NCBI GenBank assembly: GCA_021204005.1
Contig: JAJQAD010000079.1
Span: 1-38,529, forward strand
Direction of reading: 5' to 3'
From: Clostridiales bacterium
Lineage (GTDB): Bacteria; Bacillota; Clostridia; Lachnospirales; Lachnospiraceae
DNA: 38,529 nucleotides
In this document: positions 1 through 7,998 of the stretch, piece by piece
How positions within the stretch are numbered: the first letter of the stretch is position 1
Layout of the letters: the number at the start of each line of letters is the position of its first letter
Program-made: the position numbers and the translations under genes
The notes under the pieces: model-generated
Told to the model about the DNA's origin: nothing
Seen by the model: only the letters and a program-made list of their open reading frames with translations
The model's database searches: none

Positions 1-117
1 TCAAGGCTTGGAGCGATTTTCTAACTGTACCAACTGTCAAAGACAGGATTATAATTACAATCATTTGAAAATGTCAACCAAAGCATGAAAAGATCGGTGA
101 AAGATTAGTGAAAAGCC

Positions 118-146
118 TTGATTTTATAAGTGCTATACGCTAAGAT
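118..146 (+). promoter_or_regulatory. sigma-A-like promoter of the lipoprotein gene
   Basis: TTGATT (118-123) and TAAGAT (141-146) are separated by 17 bases. They lie about 30 bases ahead of the lipoprotein start. Both boxes are imperfect matches, so this is a candidate. Confidence 0.45.
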
Positions 147-175
147 AGGACAGAAAACACAGAAAGGATAAGTAT

Positions 176-931
176 ATGAAAAAGAAAGCGCTTCTTTCCC
201 TGCTTGCCGCTTTGGCCGCAGGCAGTATATTATTATGCAGCGGCTGCACCGTCGATCTCACCAGCATCAATGAGGAGGATACGACTCTCTCCGCAGAAAT
301 TGAGTCAGACAACCTTTCCGACGGCAACCTGCAGGTGCACAGTGTGTGGTATCAGAATGGCGGCGATAAGCTGACCTCCGCCACAATCACTTTTTCCAGC
401 GAGGACGGCGAGGTTTACTCCGGTGTGACGGACGATTCCGGTAAGCTCGACGCCAGCACGCTGCCGGGCAATACTGTTCTCACCTGTGAGATTACCGACA
501 GCACCGGCGAGGTGATTGCCTCCTCCGATATTATTTTTAAGATTTCCTCCGACTACACGGCTCTCACAATTTACACGCCGTCGGAGGATGAAAACGAATG
601 CATCCTTGAAATCCCGACAGATAAAACGGACATCCGCGCAGCCATCTTCCTGACAGAGAACGGACAGCTTTCCTTTGCGAACCTTACGCCATGGTCCGAT
701 TCCTATGACGAAGAGACAGTCGATGACGGGGATGACGCCTCCGCAGAGGATGAGGATGCCTCTTCCGATGAATCTTCTGAAGGAGAAGACGCCTCCGCGG
801 AGGACGGCACCGACACAGATGACGCGTCGGAGGAAACGACGGACGAATCAGCGGACGATAACGCAGATACGGCCGATGACACAACTGCTGATTCAACCAC
901 GGACGAGACGGACGACACTGCCGCAGAATAA
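176..931 (+). CDS. secreted lipoprotein with acidic low-complexity tail
   Basis: A 251-residue protein. It starts with a lysine-rich, hydrophobic signal peptide ending in a lipobox-like L-C-S-G-C, with Cys24 as the likely lipidated residue, so it should be anchored to the outer face of the membrane. Residues about 25-180 form a soluble region with beta-rich character (VHSVWYQNGG, ATITFSS), possibly an Ig-like or carboxypeptidase-regulatory-like fold. Residues about 180-251 are almost entirely D, E, S, T and A. The start is supported by AAAGGA seven bases upstream. The gene stands alone on the plus strand with its own promoter and terminator. I do not recognise a family. The acidic tail could be a wall-spanning spacer or a cation-binding stretch; this is inference. 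Confidence 0.8.
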   Translation: MKKKALLSLLAALAAGSILLCSGCTVDLTSINEEDTTLSAEIESDNLSDGNLQVHSVWYQNGGDKLTSATITFSSEDGEVYSGVTDDSGKLDASTLPGNTVLTCEITDSTGEVIASSDIIFKISSDYTALTIYTPSEDENECILEIPTDKTDIRAAIFLTENGQLSFANLTPWSDSYDEETVDDGDDASAEDEDASSDESSEGEDASAEDGTDTDDASEETTDESADDNADTADDTTADSTTDETDDTAAE

Positions 932-992
932 GCTAAGAAAGCAGCATCAGGAGCAAAATCCGTCATTTTTTCTTTCCCCTAAGACACGAATA

Positions 993-1030
993 CCCCTCAG
1001 ACACACAATCACGCTGAGGGGCATTTTTTA
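993..1030 (+). terminator. rho-independent terminator of the lipoprotein gene
   Basis: An 8-bp perfect stem (CCCCTCAG at 993-1000, CTGAGGGG at 1014-1021) is followed by a run of six T. It is unidirectional, for the plus strand, and sits 60 bases after the lipoprotein stop. Confidence 0.85.
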
Positions 1031-1096
1031 TATCATATCAAAGGCCTTGATATTTTAAAGTGTTAAAGTGTATGATTTCCTATGATATGATAAATT

Positions 1097-2047
1097 TTAC
1101 GCATCCAGATCAAAATGGTGATGTTCTTCATGATACTCCTGAATCACATCCAGGAACTTTCCGACCTCTCGCCAGGCCGTGCGCGACTCCGGGATCATCA
1201 GCAGCGACATCTGGAACACATGAAACATACCCTCATAGACGCTCAGCCGCACTTTCACCCCGGCAGCCTTTGCCTTCTCCGCCACCAGCTCAGAATCGCT
1301 CCGCAGCATCTCATAGCTTCCCACCTGAATCAGCATCGGCGGGAAATCCGTAAAATTGCCGTAAAGTGGAGAAATATAGGGATTGGTCGTATCCTCCTCA
1401 CCCACATAGTCTTTATTGTAGATCAGACTGTCCTTTGTATTGCCGAACACCGGATCGATAGCGTAATTCATGCGGTAAGATTCGCCGGACAGGGTCAGAT
1501 CCGTCCACGGCGACATGGCAACAATTCCTGCCGGAAGCGGGCGTTTCCGGTCTTTCAGATACATACAGAGCGCCATCACCAGTCCGCCTCCCGCGGAATC
1601 TCCCGCCAGAATAATTTTATCCTCCGTCCAGTGATTTTCCAGCAGCCACTCATATGCACTGACGGCGTCCTGCAGAGCAGCCGGATAAGGATCCTCCGGC
1701 GCAACGCGGTAATCCGGCGTCAGCACCGGAATTCCATGCCCGAGTTCACTGTAAAATCCCGCAAAACTGCGGTAAATGTTGATCATTTTTCCCACATAGC
1801 CGCCGCCGTGCAGCTGCAGCACAACCATTCTGTTCCCGGGCGTATCCGGCTCCAGCAGCTCCATGGAAAAATCCTGCTGTTCAATCACAGAAAGTGAATA
1901 ACCGTTCGGTACTTTCCATTCCGGCTCCGCCATTTTTTTCCGCAGTTCTCCGCTTCTTAATTTACGCCCGATCAGGTTGTCCGAATGCATCCGCGCAACC
2001 AGTTCGCGCAGCACACGCCCCTGCGGGGTGTTTTCATACTGATGCAT
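1097..2047 (-). CDS. alpha/beta hydrolase, HSL-type esterase/lipase
   Basis: A 316-residue cytoplasmic hydrolase of the hormone-sensitive-lipase (abhydrolase_3) family, which hydrolyses short-chain carboxylic esters. The oxyanion motif HGGG is at residues 80-83 and the nucleophile elbow GDSAGG is at 149-154 (Ser151). A late acidic residue (region SYEMLRSDS) and a histidine in GMFHVF complete the expected triad. Length is normal for the family. GGCGGAG lies just upstream of the ATG. It is the last gene of a same-strand group with the zinc-ribbon membrane protein (129-bp gap) and the condensation-like acyltransferase. That pairing suggests acyl-ester metabolism. The natural substrate cannot be read from the sequence. 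Confidence 0.85.
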   Translation of the reverse strand: MHQYENTPQGRVLRELVARMHSDNLIGRKLRSGELRKKMAEPEWKVPNGYSLSVIEQQDFSMELLEPDTPGNRMVVLQLHGGGYVGKMINIYRSFAGFYSELGHGIPVLTPDYRVAPEDPYPAALQDAVSAYEWLLENHWTEDKIILAGDSAGGGLVMALCMYLKDRKRPLPAGIVAMSPWTDLTLSGESYRMNYAIDPVFGNTKDSLIYNKDYVGEEDTTNPYISPLYGNFTDFPPMLIQVGSYEMLRSDSELVAEKAKAAGVKVRLSVYEGMFHVFQMSLLMIPESRTAWREVGKFLDVIQEYHEEHHHFDLDA

Positions 2048-2176
2048 AAACTCCGCCTCTCTCTTATGGTACTATCATGACTTCAGGAACATAAAGCCCT
2101 TACAGTGTGCGATACCTGCTCTCAAAGTCATGAATCGGATCGTAAGCGCTCCGTTCATGACCTTTTGACCCTGGCA

Positions 2177-2851
2177 TCACACATGGAAGCGTCTGTACAG
2201 CTCCGAACGTGCGCGCTGTCCGCCTACAATCAGCGTCCCGGCAAAGGTCAGCCCCGCAATGATTATGGCAATCAGAGGCATAATCAGGTTTGTCACAATC
2301 CGGAAATGATACAGCACAAACGGGATGATACAAAACACAATATCCAGAATCTGCAGAGGGATATAACTCTGCCAGTTCCGGTTGTTTACCAGCATTAAAA
2401 TGATAATAGTCACATCCACAAGGATATAAGCGGCAGGCAGCACATAGTTCAGAGACCATCCGCCGAACCCGGTTTCCAGATCAATGACAAACAGCACCGC
2501 CACCCCCAGCAGAATCTGCAGGAACATCTTCAGCCGGTAGCCGGTGTGCATCTGGATTGACACTTTCAACGTGATATAACCGTAGATCAGAAATGCTGCG
2601 ATGAGAATCAGCCACGCTGCCGGTCCATCTATCATATAATTGATCACGCAGAGAATCGCCTCCGCCGCGATAGCCGCAAACAGATAAATACTCATAGCCA
2701 GCTGCATCTTCTTAATTCCGCGTTCCGCGTCCAGGTAGGGGTAGATCCGGCTGAGTTCCTCCCCCTCCCCCTGCTCTACGATACACTTGCAGAGAGGGCA
2801 GATCGGAACCGGGTCACGCAGCTGCACGCCGCAGTTTTTGCACATACTCAT
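2177..2851 (-). CDS. zinc-ribbon membrane protein, probably DUF6320
   Basis: A 224-residue protein. The N-terminus has a compact zinc ribbon built from two CxxC knuckles (CKNC and CPLC within the first 25 residues). About six hydrophobic helices follow between residues about 48 and 215. The C-terminal end is basic (GGQRARSELYRRF). This zinc-ribbon plus multi-helix layout is what I recall for DUF6320, a family seen beside condensation-domain-like proteins in Lachnospiraceae; the assignment is from memory of the family. It lies between the acyltransferase (79-bp gap) and the esterase on the same strand, so it may be a membrane partner of the acyltransferase. No catalytic motif is visible. Confidence 0.7.
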   Translation of the reverse strand: MSMCKNCGVQLRDPVPICPLCKCIVEQGEGEELSRIYPYLDAERGIKKMQLAMSIYLFAAIAAEAILCVINYMIDGPAAWLILIAAFLIYGYITLKVSIQMHTGYRLKMFLQILLGVAVLFVIDLETGFGGWSLNYVLPAAYILVDVTIIILMLVNNRNWQSYIPLQILDIVFCIIPFVLYHFRIVTNLIMPLIAIIIAGLTFAGTLIVGGQRARSELYRRFHV

Positions 2852-2930
2852 AATAAAACCACTTCCTCTTGTTTCGTTTGACTCGTGTTCCTCTACTCCA
2901 TGATACCAGGATTACAATTTTCCCATTGTA

Positions 2931-4301
2931 TCATTCATAATATACCCCATTGGTGTCAATCGTCACGGATATTCCCTGCGAAGTCAGATACCGGAAAAAC
3001 GCACGCTGAAGCCTGGTATCTTTCATCGCGGAGGTGATGGTCGCGGAGAGTGTACCATTATAAGAGCTGAGCGCCATTTTCAGGTTCTGCCCTATAGAAC
3101 GGGAAAGCAGCACATCAAACCGCTCGATATACTCCCGATACTTCGGCGACACGGTAATGTTTCCCATGTTCGTCACGGTAGCGGTGTTCGCCTTCGCATG
3201 CATGTTGTAGATGCCACGCATGCCCGGATTTTTAAAGACCAGCGGCAATGTCCGCAGAATCAATGCTCGCTCTCCGGTCACATTGTAGGAGAGCACTTCC
3301 TCCAGATGCTCCTTTGTCATCTGCTCCCGGAGCGAAGTCTTCACTGCCTCCATCACATCCTCAAACGGCTGATTTTCCCTTGTCGGATGAAAAATCGCCG
3401 TCACCATCACAAAAAAGTTCTTCGTCGTCACCGACTGAAAATACGGGCGCAGGTTCACCGGCACGCTGACCGAAAGTTGATTTTTTGACGGCATCCCCTT
3501 TAAGTAAACCTGATAGACCGCCCAAAGGAAAACCGCCACCAGATACTCATTCAGGGTAGCGTCATAGCGCTTCGCCGCAGCTTTTACTTCCTCCACCGGC
3601 ATATGTCCGTGAATAACCCCCATTTTGTCTGCGGGGAACAACGGCCCTTTTAATATGAAAGCCCTGCCGGCCTTGTATCCGCCGGAAAACCGGGTTTTTT
3701 TAAAGTTCTGGAGATAACTGTCCTCCGTATTCAGGGAAGTCTCACTGCTCAGGCCATCCCCGTACTTTTCCTGCAGTTCCGGATGAGACAGGCGCAGATA
3801 CTGATACGCCAGCTCTTTTAAAAAGTAAAAGGCTCCGGTGCCGTCCGTCAAAACATGAAACGCCTCCAGATTGATCCGCTTTCCGTAATAGGTGACACGG
3901 AAGAGATAATTGCGGTTGCGGTTCTCCTCCATATACCGGCAGGGATAGGTGCTCTCCTCCGCCACCCGGGGCGCTTTCTTTCCGTTCTCCTCAAAATAAT
4001 ACCAGAAAAATCCCTGGCGCAGGCGGCAGTTAAAAATAGAAAATTTGGGCAGAACAATATCAAGAGCCTCCTGCAGGATTCCCTGCTGAATCTCCTCATT
4101 CAGATAGACTGCCACGCGATAGACATTGGTCATGCTTTCCCCTGCGATAGCCGGGAAAAGGTGCGCCGTATTGTCGAGCTTCGCCCAGCGGATCTCGTGG
4201 GAATTGTCGTAAACATGACCTGCTGCATCAGACTTTTCTTTTAAATATTCTGTTTCAAACTGTTGTTTCTTTTTCCGTTTCTTTTTCTTTTCTTTCTCCA
4301 T
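2931..4301 (-). CDS. condensation-domain-like / alcohol acetyltransferase-like acyltransferase
   Basis: A 456-residue protein of the CAT-like acyltransferase superfamily that includes NRPS condensation domains, alcohol acetyltransferases and PapA-type enzymes. The catalytic HxxxDG motif is present as HVLTDGTG at residues 149-156 (His149, Asp153). A later region (SVPVNLRPYF) fits the conserved acceptor-side part of the fold. The first 23 residues are extremely basic (runs of K and R), which could mediate membrane or nucleic-acid contact. No carrier-protein or adenylation domain is fused, so this is not a conventional NRPS module. It is probably the first gene of a three-gene group with the zinc-ribbon protein and the esterase. 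No strong ribosome binding site is seen. Confidence 0.75.
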   Translation of the reverse strand: MEKEKKKKRKKKQQFETEYLKEKSDAAGHVYDNSHEIRWAKLDNTAHLFPAIAGESMTNVYRVAVYLNEEIQQGILQEALDIVLPKFSIFNCRLRQGFFWYYFEENGKKAPRVAEESTYPCRYMEENRNRNYLFRVTYYGKRINLEAFHVLTDGTGAFYFLKELAYQYLRLSHPELQEKYGDGLSSETSLNTEDSYLQNFKKTRFSGGYKAGRAFILKGPLFPADKMGVIHGHMPVEEVKAAAKRYDATLNEYLVAVFLWAVYQVYLKGMPSKNQLSVSVPVNLRPYFQSVTTKNFFVMVTAIFHPTRENQPFEDVMEAVKTSLREQMTKEHLEEVLSYNVTGERALILRTLPLVFKNPGMRGIYNMHAKANTATVTNMGNITVSPKYREYIERFDVLLSRSIGQNLKMALSSYNGTLSATITSAMKDTRLQRAFFRYLTSQGISVTIDTNGVYYE

Positions 4302-4393
4302 AAAACCATTCTTACATTACTCAATGAACGAACTCATTTCAACGATCCGACTATTGTAATACCTTTTTTCGCCTGCCGGCTGCTTTTCAACCG

Positions 4394-5149
4394 TCAGACA
4401 TAACGCCGGATTTTCACGCGGATCCGGCCTTTTTTCGTCTCATTTAAACATCCATCAAATATAAACTTTCCGAACCCGCGGACGGATACCGCATCCCCGG
4501 GCTTTAAGGCACCGCTGTTATTCTCAAACTGCCGCCCGTTGACAAACACTTTCTTTGCCTGAAACAGCCGGATGCTCTGGCTGCGCGACAGGTTGTACAC
4601 CTTCGCAGCCACCGCATCGCAGCGCTCCGCGCTGACCACCAGCTCCTCCTCAGAAAAAACCGGTCTGGCGGCTGCCGGGCACTCCTTTGTGATCTCACAG
4701 AGCACACTGGTATGCTTCACCTTATCCAGATGCTCCTGCAAAAACGCCGCCATGGCATCCTCGCAGAATACATATCCGACATTATCCTTTACTATAATAT
4801 CTCCCAGAACATCCCGCTCAATTCCCAGATTCATCAAAGCGCCCAGGAAATCCCGATGCGTGAGATTGTCGGCAAACTTCTGCATCAGCGGCTGTACGAC
4901 CAGACAGGAGATGGGAAATTCTTCCTCATAGCCGAGCATCTCCTCCGAGCCAAACCGGAGTATCCGCCGTTCGCAGTCCTCACCGCCGCCGAACAGTGTC
5001 CACGGGACAAAGGAGACCTCCCGCTCCATCTCATAGAAAAGCGCCTGGTCGCCCTGGTTTAAAAAGCCCGAAAATGTGTAGACATTGGACTGATAGCAGC
5101 GGTTTGCCAGATCCAGTATTCTTCTTTTTAAAGCCTGTTCTTCCTGCAT
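4394..5149 (-). CDS. ylmH: YlmH-family S4-domain RNA-binding protein
   Basis: A 251-residue protein. An N-terminal YlmH-type domain (FLNQGDQALFYE, GALMNLGIERDVLGDI) is followed by a C-terminal S4 domain at about residues 180-235, including LSRSQSIRLFQAKKVFVNGR. S4 domains bind structured RNA. YlmH relatives associate with ribosomes and stalled peptidyl-tRNA in Gram-positive bacteria (established for the family). I place the start at 5149 because AGGAG lies six bases ahead of that ATG. An in-frame ATG at 5188 would add 13 poorly conserved residues. Unlike in many Firmicutes, no cell-division genes flank it here; it stands alone on the minus strand. Confidence 0.85.
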   Translation of the reverse strand: MQEEQALKRRILDLANRCYQSNVYTFSGFLNQGDQALFYEMEREVSFVPWTLFGGGEDCERRILRFGSEEMLGYEEEFPISCLVVQPLMQKFADNLTHRDFLGALMNLGIERDVLGDIIVKDNVGYVFCEDAMAAFLQEHLDKVKHTSVLCEITKECPAAARPVFSEEELVVSAERCDAVAAKVYNLSRSQSIRLFQAKKVFVNGRQFENNSGALKPGDAVSVRGFGKFIFDGCLNETKKGRIRVKIRRYV

Positions 5150-5246
5150 GCTGCACTCCTGCCCGGAAACGTTATAAGGGACCGTCACAAACTAACTTAT
5201 GCATCTTACATTGGCATATATTATGATGCGCCAGTTTATAACCTTC

Positions 5247-5807
5247 TTACAACACCTCTTCTATCTCTGAAAAATCAATATACAAATCCTCATAAATATT
5301 TACTCTGATAGAAGAACTAAAAGGATAGGTTATACTGATCAAATTCTTCTCAAAGCAATTGACCGTCACTGTTTTACGTCCCGGATCCACAATCCAGTAT
5401 TCACGGACACCATAAATCTTATAATAGTACAACTTACGGATATAATCATCCGACGGATTACCGGGAGAGACAATCTCAATTACAAAATCCGGTGCACCAT
5501 TGCAGCGTTTTCCATCCAGTTTATCTTTGTCACAAACCACTATAATATCAGGCTGCACAATTGTAAGCGGCGCATCGTTTAACTTTACGTCAAACGGAGC
5601 CGGAAAGACGGAACAGGCTCCGCTCTTTCCTTTGATGTAATTGCGCAACAAAACAAGCAGTTCCGTGAGAATTGTCTGATGAATCTGTGATGGGCTGGCC
5701 ATATCATAAGCGATACCTTCAAAGACTTCTACTCTCTCATTCTCTGGAAGATTCTCATACTGCTCCAAGGTAAAATCGTCATTAACCCATTGCTGCAATG
5801 CTGGCAT
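5247..5807 (-). CDS. Uma2-family (DUF820) PD-(D/E)XK nuclease-like protein
   Basis: A 186-residue protein of the Uma2/DUF820 family, which has a restriction-endonuclease-like fold. The core signature is visible: QPDIIVVCDKDKL, then APDFVIEIVSPGNPSDD, then KLYYYKIYGVREYWIVDP. The acidic residues of PDI and the E of IEIVSP are the likely metal ligands. Family members occur in many copies in clostridia and cyanobacteria and have no settled role; some are linked to mobile DNA. The gene is monocistronic, with 78 bp to the gene upstream. Local base composition is lower in GC than the neighbours, which hints at acquisition by transfer (inference). Confidence 0.85.
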   Translation of the reverse strand: MPALQQWVNDDFTLEQYENLPENERVEVFEGIAYDMASPSQIHQTILTELLVLLRNYIKGKSGACSVFPAPFDVKLNDAPLTIVQPDIIVVCDKDKLDGKRCNGAPDFVIEIVSPGNPSDDYIRKLYYYKIYGVREYWIVDPGRKTVTVNCFEKNLISITYPFSSSIRVNIYEDLYIDFSEIEEVL

Positions 5808-5885
5808 AATTACAAATCCTTTCCTGATTTCTTTTTATTATACTCAAAAAACACCTGCTCCGCAACCAGAAACGCGGAAACGCCC

Positions 5886-7019
5886 TCACTCCTCCACTTT
5901 TTGTTTCACATGAATCCCGTTGACGACCACCTCATTGGTCAGCGGAATCACCAGGCAGGGAACGCCGTCCACCATGCGGGTCTCCACCATATCCGCGCAA
6001 TCCGCCTGCACTTTCACCGTCACCTCCGGCGTCTTCACCTCAAAGGTTTTCGTGTCGGAGATATGCGCCGCCATGACCGTCGCCTGCGCGCCGATCTCCT
6101 CGTCGTACTCCTGCTCAAACCGCTCCATATTCTCCTCCGGGGCGCCGCACCGTTCCAGCAGCCTCCGAACATCCGCTTTGTCCAGCTCCAGCGGTTCCGG
6201 GTCGTCCGCTTTTTCCTCGATCATCTCATTTAAAGTGTCATGAATATGCAGCACCGCATCGTAGACACAGGCGTCCCCCAGGGCATCCTCAATGATCGTC
6301 TGGAAGGACTCTTTCTGCTGCGCCGCCGGCAGCGGCTGCGTACACCCCAGGAACTGCTCGATCATCTCCGGGCAGAACTCTTTCGCGTTTTTGGAGTAAA
6401 ACAGGATGCTATGTAAATCCGTATTCCGGTCGTTAAATGCAGGAAAGAGAAACGCCTGCTCCGGCATGCCGACGATCCAGTCCCGGATCCGATCCTGGAA
6501 ACTGTTCGTCTCCGCATTGTAGCTGAGACCGGCTTTGGAAAGCTCAACCGGGCACAGGCAGCAGAGAATAAAATTGTATACGTAATCAGAGGCGTCGTCC
6601 ATCATCAGCCCGTCGGACGCCTTCGCCGGGATATCATACGCGCCGTGGATCAGCAGAATCAGATAATTTTCCGGGTGATACCAGGTCTCAATCACCTGGT
6701 CATAAAACGCGTCCAGAACCTCGTCATTTTTCAGCTCCCCGTCCCGCAGCACCAGCAGGCGCTTCTGGGTGCCGTCCCCCATCTCCTGGTCTAACGGGAA
6801 TTTCAGGTTCAGCAGATTTTTTCCGATCGCACCGGAAAACGCCTTGCGGAAAATATCCAGATACTTGTACATCTCCTCCTCCGGGATGGAGAGAAACGGC
6901 TCCTTAAACTGCAGCACTTTTTCCTTCTCCGCATTGACGTAGCAGCCTGCCATGCGGGTGATGCAGCACCGCTCTTTCGTAAACTGTTTTTTTATCTCTG
7001 TAATTTCATTCTTGTTCAT
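5886..7019 (-). CDS. DUF4317 domain-containing protein
   Basis: A 377-residue cytoplasmic protein matching DUF4317 over its full length (MNKNEITEIKKQF, CCITRMAGCYVNAEKEKV, EEMYKYLDIFRKAFSG). The family is largely confined to Clostridia and has no assigned function. There is no signal peptide or membrane segment. I start at the ATG at 7019, six bases after AGGAG. A GTG three bases earlier is also in frame. It is probably cotranscribed with the two small genes upstream (23-bp gap). The C-terminal third contains KTPEVTVKVQADC and a beta-rich ending, but no catalytic motif is recognisable. Confidence 0.85.
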   Translation of the reverse strand: MNKNEITEIKKQFTKERCCITRMAGCYVNAEKEKVLQFKEPFLSIPEEEMYKYLDIFRKAFSGAIGKNLLNLKFPLDQEMGDGTQKRLLVLRDGELKNDEVLDAFYDQVIETWYHPENYLILLIHGAYDIPAKASDGLMMDDASDYVYNFILCCLCPVELSKAGLSYNAETNSFQDRIRDWIVGMPEQAFLFPAFNDRNTDLHSILFYSKNAKEFCPEMIEQFLGCTQPLPAAQQKESFQTIIEDALGDACVYDAVLHIHDTLNEMIEEKADDPEPLELDKADVRRLLERCGAPEENMERFEQEYDEEIGAQATVMAAHISDTKTFEVKTPEVTVKVQADCADMVETRMVDGVPCLVIPLTNEVVVNGIHVKQKVEE

Positions 7020-7042
7020 CACTGTCTCCTTCGCAAAACCTT

Positions 7043-7336
7043 TTACAAAAAAGCGTTATACCATTTCATAATGGATTCATCGTCATTCTTATAAAGGTTA
7101 TCTCCGAAAATATAATCCAGGATTTCCTCCTGCGCATTGGACAATTCTCCTCTGCGATTTACATTTTTCGGATCCTGTTTTGTATAACCCAGCATCTCAA
7201 TCGCATGGATACAGAATTCCTGTGCTCCCTGCATATCATGTTTATTCTTCCTCCGAATTGCCCTGGAAACCTCGCTGCCCGCGTTGCCGATCTGCTCACC
7301 GATGGACAGATTCCACCACTTTACCTCTGCAGCCAT
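7043..7336 (-). CDS. small helical protein paired with DUF5674 protein
   Basis: A 97-residue, mostly helical protein with the N-terminal signature WNLSIGEQIGNAGSEVSRAI and a C-terminal ILDYIFGDNLY. Short proteins with this GSEV-RAI pattern occur in many bacteria, often beside a DUF5674 gene; I recall no function. AGGAGG lies ten bases upstream of the ATG, inside the preceding gene. The reading frame overlaps that gene by 16 bases, so translation is probably coupled. The two-gene overlapping layout resembles toxin-antitoxin or HEPN-type pairs, but no RxxxxH HEPN motif or toxin motif is seen. Confidence 0.7.
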   Translation of the reverse strand: MAAEVKWWNLSIGEQIGNAGSEVSRAIRRKNKHDMQGAQEFCIHAIEMLGYTKQDPKNVNRRGELSNAQEEILDYIFGDNLYKNDDESIMKWYNAFL

Positions 7337-7665
7337 TGATCCACCACCTCCTCAATCCGTTTTCTCGCCTCCGGGTCTGCGACATATCTTCCTGCCCGTG
7401 GAAACCCCGCTTCTCTGTTGCGGGGCGGATTAATTAACGAATCAAATTCAATCTCACCATCCTCCAGAATATTAAATCCATATAAATCAGACTGACGGGA
7501 TCCCTGCTCCAGCAGATACGATTCCAGATCTGCATGCAATTCCGCATTGACAGCCAGAAGCCCTTTTCCCACATCAACAACACACTTCATCATATCATAG
7601 AAAAACGTCTGAGTTTCTATATGCATCAACTCATCCAACGTGACTTTTTCCTTTAAAATAACCAC
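7321..7665 (-). CDS. DUF5674-family protein
   Basis: A 114-residue protein. VDVGKGLLAVNAELHADLE followed by LEQGSRQSDLYGFNI and IEFDSLINPPRNR matches the pattern I know from DUF5674, a family of unknown function. It starts with GTG, eight bases after GGGAGG. The mixed alpha/beta sequence has conserved His and Asp (ELHAD) and Asp (EFDS) that could form a small active or metal site (inference). It is the first gene of a two-gene operon with the helical protein, overlapping it by 16 bases. DUF4317 follows 23 bp after the pair. Confidence 0.7.
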   Translation of the reverse strand: MVILKEKVTLDELMHIETQTFFYDMMKCVVDVGKGLLAVNAELHADLESYLLEQGSRQSDLYGFNILEDGEIEFDSLINPPRNREAGFPRAGRYVADPEARKRIEEVVDQWLQR

Positions 7666-7822
7666 TGAAATTTCCTCCCGCTCATCTAAAATACATCTGT
7701 TTTATTATTCCAAAAGTTCAACTGTTAATCATTATATAAAAAAAAGATATGCCTGCAAGGTGAACCGTCAGATCCCACAAAAACTCTTTTTATTTCCGGT
7801 TACCCCATCTTTTTCAGTATAC

Positions 7823-7867
7823 AAAAAGAACAGAACATTACCGTATCATGTAATGCCCTGTCCTTTT
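7823..7867 (-). terminator. strong minus-strand terminator downstream of the radical SAM operon
   Basis: Read on the minus strand, 7850-7867 pairs with 7824-7841 over 18 positions around an 8-base loop, with three G-U pairs. A run of five U follows. On the plus strand the same positions would be A-C mismatches, so it is directional. It lies about 130 bases after the stop of the last radical SAM gene. Confidence 0.75.
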
Positions 7868-7882
7868 CTTTCGTGTATGAAA

Positions 7883-7926
7883 TGCCGCCTGTAACCGGTT
7901 TACCCTTTTGGTACTTCGCATAAACG
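7883..7926 (+). repeat. dispersed TGCCGC...GGTACTTC intergenic element, copy A
   Basis: This stretch resembles 19178-19224, sharing TGCCGC, a CCC block and GGTACTTC in the same order. It is more loosely similar to the reverse strand at 11789-11833. It lies in the 333-bp gap (7666-7998) between the radical SAM operon and the DUF5674 pair. The rest of that gap holds the terminator at 7823 and a hairpin at 7961. Confidence 0.35.
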
Positions 7927-7960
7927 ATTGTACCCAAAGGGCAGCCCCGGCGCAAAATCT

Positions 7961-7993
7961 ATTGTAACTGTTCAGTGCCTTCACAGTTACAAT
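7961..7993 (-). terminator. AT-rich hairpin directly after the radical SAM stop codon
   Basis: A perfect 11-bp inverted repeat (ATTGTAACTGT at 7961-7971 and its complement at 7983-7993) has an 11-base loop and ends six bases from the stop codon. Only a short ATTTT follows on the minus strand, so it may stabilise the mRNA 3' end rather than terminate. Confidence 0.5.
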
Positions 7994-7998
7994 CTATT

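Noticed and set aside
675-1058. Open frames on both strands over the lipoprotein tail
   Set aside because: They are reading-frame shadows of the D/E/S/T-rich repeat-like codons; no ribosome binding sites.
7870-7955. Possible 27-residue peptide precursor for the radical SAM enzymes
   Set aside because: The minus-strand ATG lacks a ribosome binding site, the peptide is only basic and low in complexity, and it overlaps hairpins.
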